DNA from: Acanthaster planci
Taxonomy: Eukaryota > Echinodermata > Asteroidea > Valvatida > Acanthasteridae
Direction of reading: 5' to 3'
Assembly: GCF_001949145.1 (NCBI RefSeq)
Contig: NW_019091794.1
Span: 6,434-46,442 of the forward strand
DNA length: 40,009 nt
Of the stretch, positions 23,701 to 32,700 are shown piece by piece; within the stretch, counting starts at the first letter, position 1, and every line of letters starts with the position of its first letter. Below the pieces are notes generated by a model. That model had not been told where the DNA came from and did not search any database. It saw only the letters and a list, made by a program, of their open reading frames with translations. The translations under genes were made by a program, and so were the position numbers.

Positions 23701-26700
23701 CCAAATGATATGCAGTGAGTAAAAGAAACGTTGAACCCCTTAGGCGCTATTTGGATAAGTAAACTTGTGGCCATCGAACCATGAGTTGATTTGGGCCTAA
23801 GGAACTTTTGGAAAGTCTGGACTAATACACAGCTTTGGTCAATGGTGCAGACCCCACAAAATCTCAAATAGGCTAAAGAATTCAGGGCGAAATATCCTAA
23901 TAACGGCAGATACATCTGGCCTGGTGTACATGAAAGATAGGCATGGCCAAATCTGTTTTAAACATATTCGAAACATAGACACGCCGTTGGATGATGTTAA
24001 GAGTCTAGATCAAAGTGTTCTTATACTTTCCGTATACCTTGCTCACAATTGTCTCCACTGAATCCTGGAGCACAAACACACATGCCAGACTTTTCGTCAC
24101 ATACACCACCATTGTAGCATCGACGACAGGTTGCAAGACACAAAGGTGTGCCCCATCTCTCCGCAACACAACCTGTAATTTGAATTCCTTCTTAGTTTGA
24201 AACCATAACTTTCTCCAAAAGATTAACACAGGACACTTCCTATACCCATTTTATTTCAAAATCTAGAATGATATACGTTATACAGATTAAAATGTGTATT
24301 TTTCTTTACAAATGGAATATCACGAGGTACATCTTTTGATTGCTCAAATACGTTCCGATTAGTTTCATTTACATATAAATTCTAATATACATGCGTATAC
24401 ACATAAACAGCAAGTGGAGGCAACAAGCTTAAGCGTCCCACTGAAAATGTATGGGTTTGTAAATTTCAAGGACATTCTCTTTCAGCTTCTACACGTTTGC
24501 CTTCTGGAAAGCCTCTGAAATCATTTCTTTCTCGTGTGGGAGGAATTTGTCGAGAAAGAAATAAAAACCTTTAAAAGTTCTTTCCTTCGAAGCGCACAAG
24601 GGTGAAAGAGATGTTTTCCGTTCTCCGAGAGATATAAAACAAATTATGCGATACGTTGGGGTACCATCCACCAGTGATTCACGAGTGGTGCATGGTGCCC
24701 TGAATTTCAAGGTTGGAAAGGAGACCTGTTCTTTTGACTTCGGGTAAAAAGCAAAAACTGTTTTCTTTTTTATCTTTTAGTGCGGTGTAAAATCGTTTAA
24801 AACCTGAAAAAAAAGCTAAAATTACTTTAAAGGATTTTCTGAAGACAAACGTGAAAAAAGGGTGTAAAAGCTGAGATAAAATGACGTTGAAATGTGTAAC
24901 CATACATTTCATTGGGCCTAAATTAGAATTTACTTATTATTTATGTTGCTTAGAAACTGTTCAATTAACCTACTGACTGCACTCTCATAAGTTAACAAGT
25001 AGCAGACCGATTTTTTAATTAGGAAAGTGCTAATAGCTTATGGAAAGTTTTATGGTTTTTATATTGGGAAACCAAGGATTTGTCTGAGCATATTTGCCAA
25101 TTACTTGACACCTACCTCTCACTATGAGCTTTGTGATTCCATGCAGCTGTTTGTCCTCTTGACCTGAAGAGAAACACGTGTAAACTCCTTCATTTTCCTT
25201 GGTTGCAGCAGGAATTGCTACAGTCAGGCGGTCATTCCAAGAGACAATTATATCACCGCCATTATGTCTCCATCTGTAGTAAATATTTGGCGAGTTGACA
25301 TTGTGCATTTCAAGCTTCACGTTGTCTCCGATACTTGCTGTTTGTGTTGGTTGAGCAGGGCGAATATGGACGTAACTATCTTAAGTATAAAAACATAGCA
25401 CAAAGTCACGTCATTATTTAACAAGGGCATGAAACAAGGTAACGCATGATAATTTAGTCTGAGATGTCAATTTCTGCTCTGAAAGGTACAAAATATAAAC
25501 GTCTGAGCTCGTATGAATGGTTTTCTTACCATCTTTCGGTAAAATGATGGTCTCTATTCTGATTCTGATGTCATTTTTGATCCTCTCTGAGTAAAAGACA
25601 CCAGTTCTTTTTAATCCACCCTCTTCTGGTAGTCGCAAGACAAATTTGTCTGCACATCCCGTTGACGGATCAGCCAGTACCACTGCTCCAGAGGGGAGGT
25701 CATTGCTATTCTCTCCTGTTGGCAGCCGGCGACCGAACGTTACGCCGGCTGTCACATCGTCTGCATCTTTATAGGCCGTGATGCATGCACTGTCGTCTCC
25801 ACTAACACCAAGTAGGGCAGGATTTACAATCAGAGTAAAGTCAGCTGCGTTGTCTGAAAATGATTAAAAGCTTGAAAATTCGAGTTTGAAAATTACCACA
25901 ACAAAAAACAATATATTAATTTCGGACGAAATAGTGTTAAAATAATTGTTACAATGACAAGTTTGTAAAAAACATTCCTGAAACCCTTACGTTTTAGCTG
26001 CAAATTACATGCAGACACAGTCACCTCGCACAATTTAAGGCTTCCTATTCCTGGGATGTCGACGCTAACATACCGGGCAAGTACCGGCAGATCGCACGCA
26101 AACTCTATCCAGTCATTGATGGTGGACTGATCGCTGGTCACTGGTGTACCACACATGATATTGTCTGTGGGAACTTCGCTTAGGCCAGCCCTTGCGACAG
26201 CACTCAGCAAATTCTGTTCTGCATTAAGGTAATACGGGATTTTTCTCTGTAAAGAAAGCCTTGCCATGGTGGTAGTTTAAGCGTTTTACGTAAAGATTCG
26301 ACTTCTTTTCGAGTTCTGTATTGAAGTAAGAATCCTTAACACTGTTTAGAGTCTTTACTCACCAGTGTCATAAAAATGGGGCGTGCTCTGTGCGCGAACA
26401 CCCCTGATATGATTTCAAAATGACGTGTTGTGAAGAGTCGGTGTTATGAATAACCTTGCAGAATCTAGCGTCCTAATGTCGAGTAGAGCACGCTTTCAGA
26501 TAATTTACACCTACGGAAGCACTTAGGGCCATGGTGCGATTCTCTTTCACGGCAGTGTGTTTCTCTTTTGTTGTTGGCAGTAACTTGCAGCCGCGACTTA
26601 CGTAACTCGCGGCCAAAAAGAGAAACACACCGCCGTGAAAGAGAAACGCACCGCCGTGAAAGAGAAAGACACGTGGCTCTAACAGGCTTCCGTATACACC

Positions 26701-29700
26701 TGTGATCTCACCGGATGGACTGCCTGTGTTCCTCACTCGGATTATTCCAAGACAATTGTCTGACTGCAAATCCACCCTCCACCACGGGTTTTCCTCTTTA
26801 TCTGGTAAATAAAGTTGCAATATGTTTAATAAGGACACCCCACTTCTTGTTTCAAGCCTGTGTTGACAAGTGCCGAAGAAGAAAAGGCAGTAACAAATTA
26901 TGGAAACCGGAACTCTAGCTTTTCCAACCAAAACTGTGACAAACCTGAATACAGACTATAATCACGTGACTATCCTGAATTTTCTGCATTGGAATGAGGC
27001 ATGCGTGATGTATGGATACACTGTAAATCCCAAGAACGTTTTACACGTTTATAAGCTAAATATGTTAAATGTTTAAACACGTGGTGGGTTCAAACACGGA
27101 TGTTTTCAACATATTGTAGCGCTAGCGGATCCGGCCGGTGGGGGCGCCAGCTCGGACCCGCATGAAGCTAGCTAGCTGCCCCCGCTGGTATGCGAACGGC
27201 CCGCGGTTTTCTCGCCTCGCGCCTGCGCAGTCCCCGCCTAGACGCCTCATGTCTAGAGCTCTGTGGAACGACACAGTTTTGTACGTTAGAGAAATAAAGC
27301 CGAGGTTTCTTGGCCAGAACGGCGATTTGAGGCTATCCGTGTGTGTTTGTGTAAGCGTCAGAAACCTATCCGTAGGACACACTTCAATATAGTGTTTATC
27401 ATTTGGACACGACTAAGCACATGCGCTGTATGTACACTCACGTGCATGCGCAATTCGATTTCCTTTCGCGTCCCTGTACATCTGCTAGCTGTTGTCAGTT
27501 GCAAATGAAACTGAACTGATTAGAGTTGCATTTAATCGTTTCGTACCCAGGGTCGTGCATTTGATATGCATAGTATTTCAAGATCTCAAATGGGGGATAA
27601 TGTTCTAAAAAATAAAGTCAACAGTAATATGTCAACCAAGTTTTATGCCCCGTCGAAGGGGCATACTGTTTCCGCCTTGTCTTTACGTGTGTTGGTGAGT
27701 TTGTTTCTGCATTCAATTGGGGACCTTGAACAATAGAGGAAAATAAGGTCCCCGATTGACAGAGGGTCCCCGATTGACAACTGTGTACAAAACATATGGG
27801 TGGTCTTGTAAAAAAATTAAAGTACAAACAAAAGAGGAACAATAGGGGGTCCCCAGTTGCAGGCAAACACGGATGTGTGTGCGCTTGTGTGCATTTCCAC
27901 AAATCCTGTCAGCGCGATAACTTTAGAATTGTTTTTCCTGATTTCAGATTTGATGTGTCGATTGTTCTCTATAGTCTGAAGAACCCTATTGAATTTGGTT
28001 GCAAAACAATGAGATCGAAGGTCAATTAAGCTAGAACAATAGAATACTCGTCAGCACAATAATTTGAGGAACCTTCACTTTGTTTTTCATTTTTTTCTTA
28101 CACCTGAATTTTCCAAACACATATACTCTTAATCCCCATGTTATTCTCGTTAATATTGAAATGTGTTCACAACTCTTTCATGTTTTCCTGTTTTACTGCA
28201 GCTTGCTCTATTGAGTCGTGGTTAGGGGATTTCATTCAGTCTTAGTGGGGCATTTGTGTTTGTAAACGCCCCTGACTTGTTCTTCCTCTGTTACGTTGTA
28301 GGAGTTGGCATGTAATTCTTCAGGTCTCTGCGTATGACTTGAACACGTGTATGTCATCGGTACCCAATAATTTGTAGTTCATAAACACTACATGTACACC
28401 CCTTGTGAACGCATACAAGTGTATAAAAAGTGTTACGGCCCGAAAACACGTTTAGGCGTTGAGATAAACACACAAACGGGTTTATAATTACAAGTATTTA
28501 AATTATGCATTATGCTATAAAAAACACCCATATATTCAACGTAAACATACGTTGCTTTTATGAAATAAAACACTGTGTTCAGCATATAAACATGTCGTGT
28601 GTTTATTTTGCATCAACATGTTTAAAAAGTGTTACCGCTTTCCGTTTAATTTGCTTTTAGAAGTTACACGCTTACGTTTTACAGTGTGTTCTCTTCTGTC
28701 TTTAATTTTCTGATAAAATTCAATAAACGTAAACTTAAAATAGGATGCCTTGCTACTGTTTTACACTTCTTCGATCGTTACAGAGAAACTGAAGTACAAA
28801 CCGAGCATTCGTTCGGATAAGGCATGTTACATGGAACGATGTCAACAACCTCTGATGGAAAACTCACTCGTTAAGCTGCAGAACGGATCTTCCGGGAGTC
28901 CGTCAAGGGCTCTGTCAGCGTCATGCCCACTCAACACAGAACTTTGAAAGATGGGATTATCAGTCAAGGTGAGGGCTGCTCCAATGTTGCGTGGGAGCAA
29001 AAAGTTAAAAAGCAAAAGTTATACATAAGATAATGATAAAACCTGAATATTACAAAATTAAATATTCACTTATACGGGGTAGAGAACTATAAAACTCGTA
29101 AACTAAAACTCATGACCAACAGTAACTATGGTGAACTGCTTCCTTCTTCCCACTGGATTGGGCAGCATTCAATGAAACAGAAACAAACCGTAAAGTTAAC
29201 CTGAACTGTCTGTGTTTTCTCTTTGGGAAATGGCAAGTGGGTATGTCAATAAAAACCGTCTATAACAGAAATTCTGTCACAATCTCTTCAATGAATAGCT
29301 TACCAAAATGTGCAAACATTCCATCAATTTGTTTGTAAAAGTCAATTCCACGGGTGGGATTGACTTTATTTTCAAAGTGTATCGACCTTAAGCGTCTCGT
29401 AGTATTCTTGGAAAGCAGGTATTGCAACTGAAACATCTTTGGTTTATTACATTGTAATCATCTTGGCAATTGACAGAACGTGACAAATCACTTCAGTTCT
29501 GTTGCTCAATTGGCTTTAACCCCCCTAAAATTACTACTAACCTGGAGGTTGGAGCTCACACGACCATACCTTGACCTCACAGAGTATAAGAAACGATCGT
29601 CTCGGAATATCGACGCTAACGTACCGAGCCAGCTTGGTCGGCTCGCAGTGGATATCAATTCGATCGTTTATCAGGGCTTGGTACTGAGTCACCGGAGATC

Positions 29701-32700
29701 CACACATGGCGTTATCAGTAGGCGTGGCACTCAGGCCAGCACGTGCAACAGCGCCCGTTAAATTTAGTCGCGTATAATCTGAACGGCAAACCAGAAAGCA
29801 ACAGTGAAGGTCAGTTTACATTTAATGATTTGGTACATTCAAATTTATACAATTAGATGAAAATTTAGGGGTAGTTCGTTCCTTGGATTTTGTTTTGTAA
29901 ATATGTTGCTGCGGACAAGCACTTTATATCGTGCACTTTGCAAGAAAATGCTCGAGTTATCCTGCATTACTCATTCTCTCAAATGACTTCAATAGCCACT
30001 ACCTATAGTGTTGGATCATGCTTTTAGAAATCAAGACAAATTTAAAACGCTGTTTTTTTTTTGGTTTTGGGCAAGCAGGTCTTCTTTCTTACCTTTACTT
30101 TAGGAAACTGTGATTCTTTGGTGAAAGAAACTCGTCCCATTTCAGCATAGTGTTTAAATTTCCATGTTAAGCTCAAAGGACTGCAGCTACACGATATAGA
30201 GAGAAGTGCGCTCATTGATCTATTGGAAAACTCCTTCAAACGTTGGCGACCGATCTTTATTACATGTAACAACATTAGGTAAATACCAAGAACCTTACGT
30301 CTTAGATCATCGATATTCCTAATGGTGATTTTGCTAATGCAACAGGCAGAACCCAGGTCTATCTTCCACCATGGATTCGGCTCTTCATCTGAAACAGAAA
30401 TCCAGAAAGTCTGAAAGCTGCGTTGAAACAGCACGTGACACAGGCAAATAAACATTTTAACAAATCAAAGTAATGATGAATGTCAGAACGACTGGACATA
30501 TCTTTAAGACCATCGTTAGCAATAGCAAATGCCATCACTATATACGCGGTTGTGTGAGGAGACGGGTCTCGATGAAATTCAAAAGTATCAAAAGGGGCCT
30601 GTGAAGAGGATCTAGTGCACGTCAATGTTTAAGGTAACGCATTCCTACACAGTAGTAGCTAAAAGTACAACTTCATCGTTTCCGTCTCATTAAGTTCAGG
30701 CTTCACCCGGGGGACATACATCCCCTTACTTGTTTGGCTACAGTGAGGGTTTCCATAGTATGAGGCGCCATCGAAGGCTCTCGAAGCAACCCGCTCATCA
30801 CCGCTCTGATTATAGGTTGAGCTCTGACTGATGGTGCGATTAGTTGAATTTAGGGCTTCAAGGACTGTGTTAGGGAAAAAGGAACACAGTGAAAATAACA
30901 TTATGTATAATGTTAATAATTAATAACAAAATATATAATAAACACAAGGAAAAGTGCACCGAGCCAAACGTGCATTTACTTTAATTACGTTTACTCTTGC
31001 TTGGCAGTATTTCCAGATAGCTCGTGAGGAAGCATGTCAGATTATACGACATCTACATGCCACCAACCATGTGTTGTGGGCATGGATCCGTTAAGATGCA
31101 ATGCCTCACACTGAACTTTGACTGCGGCTACCGGTTTTTTTTTGTACGTTTACAAGTCCATGATAAATCTTACAAAACATAATTTGTTTGGAGACCAGAC
31201 GTCTAAGGTGGAGTTGCTCCCAACGTATTGTACAGTGTTAGTAAAGATACAAATATTTTGCATCGGTAGTCACAGAAGACAAACTAAGCAGTCGCCCGCT
31301 AAATTTGCTCCGGGCAATTTTGAATGACTTAAATGGTTTACGGGGTCTCAGGTTTCTGACGTATATTCTGAGGGCGTAATCAGGTTTGACTCTGTAGGAA
31401 GGTTACTTTCGCCCAGTCCTCCCCCGCCCAAATGCAAAAGGTGAAGGAACAGTAGCGAAAATTAAAAGGTGACGTCATTTAAGAAGGGTTCTCCCGCCCC
31501 AGGGCTCTAGAATTGCGCCTGTTGATATTCGAGTCTGCTTTTGCCTTGACTTCTTGGGTGCAAGGAGATACGCCAAGGCGACTCGCCTTCTACGTTGTTC
31601 TATCATAGTGGGTGACTAAAATTATCCATAGTGGAAGTGCGGCTGGAATGGCGTAGCGATCACCACCGACAAGAAGACGAAGCTTTGTTCGAACGTCCAG
31701 ACATTAGGCAATAGATTTTGAATGGTCAGTAGTGGACACCTGGTCACTAGTCACATTAGCCAAAATCTGAAGGTAAAGATGGATACATGTCTATTCCTGC
31801 CTCTTACATTATTGTTAACTTGAACATTTAAAATCAGACTTAGAAGTTGTAATGTATCCATCATTATCCTTTGAAAGGTATCTCTTCTGGAGTAATTGCT
31901 TGATGTTTTTATGCACGAAAATAGTATATAGTATAGTATATAAGCCAAAACTAGGTTGTCTGAAAATAACGCAGTCACCTTTTTCTTACCTGCTGATTTT
32001 GAATCCATTTCTGTCTCCATGACAACTTCTTCAACCATAACCTCTGTCAACTGCACTATGGTCTGCACACCATCAACTTCCCCGCTTCTAGGGATGTCCA
32101 CGCTGACGTATTGTGCAGTGAGAAAGGGGTATGGTGTAAATTCCACAACCGCTCCGACTACAGCTTGATCGTCTCTTACTCGGCCGATCTCTGGGTTACG
32201 CAGGTGGTCTGGGCTCATACCAGCACGAATTACATTACCACGTAGTCGAAAAGCTACCCAAAATACAAGTGTGATAACTAATAGGACGTAACGCTAAGAA
32301 TATCATGTGCAACTTTCCATCCGTAATTTTCTTTCCACAGATGGAAAACTAAAAACTGAAAAATTAGCGAGGTTTTCTCTCAATGCACAGTGTGTGTCAG
32401 TTAATGAAGTAGAATCATTTGATTTTTTTTCATACAGATGAACTGATTTCTCAATAGCAACGCACACGTATGAAGGTTTCTCCAGGAACATCTACGGAAA
32501 TGGTACACGTATTCGGTTAATTTTTATGTACCCAGAAAAAAGTCTAGAATTTGAAATTTCGACAGTCTAGTAGGTTAGATTAGAGTGGTGTAACAGTAAG
32601 GGTATCGTTAAGTAAAATTCTTTTGATTTCGACCACCCTGCCCATTTCTCTAGCACATCTTCCCCTTTTGAGGGAGCTTGTGTTTCGTTCCTACCTTGTG

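Noticed and set aside
29480-29761. Plus-strand frame of 93 codons
   Set aside because: Exact antisense shadow of FTP 2 exon 5 on the minus strand.
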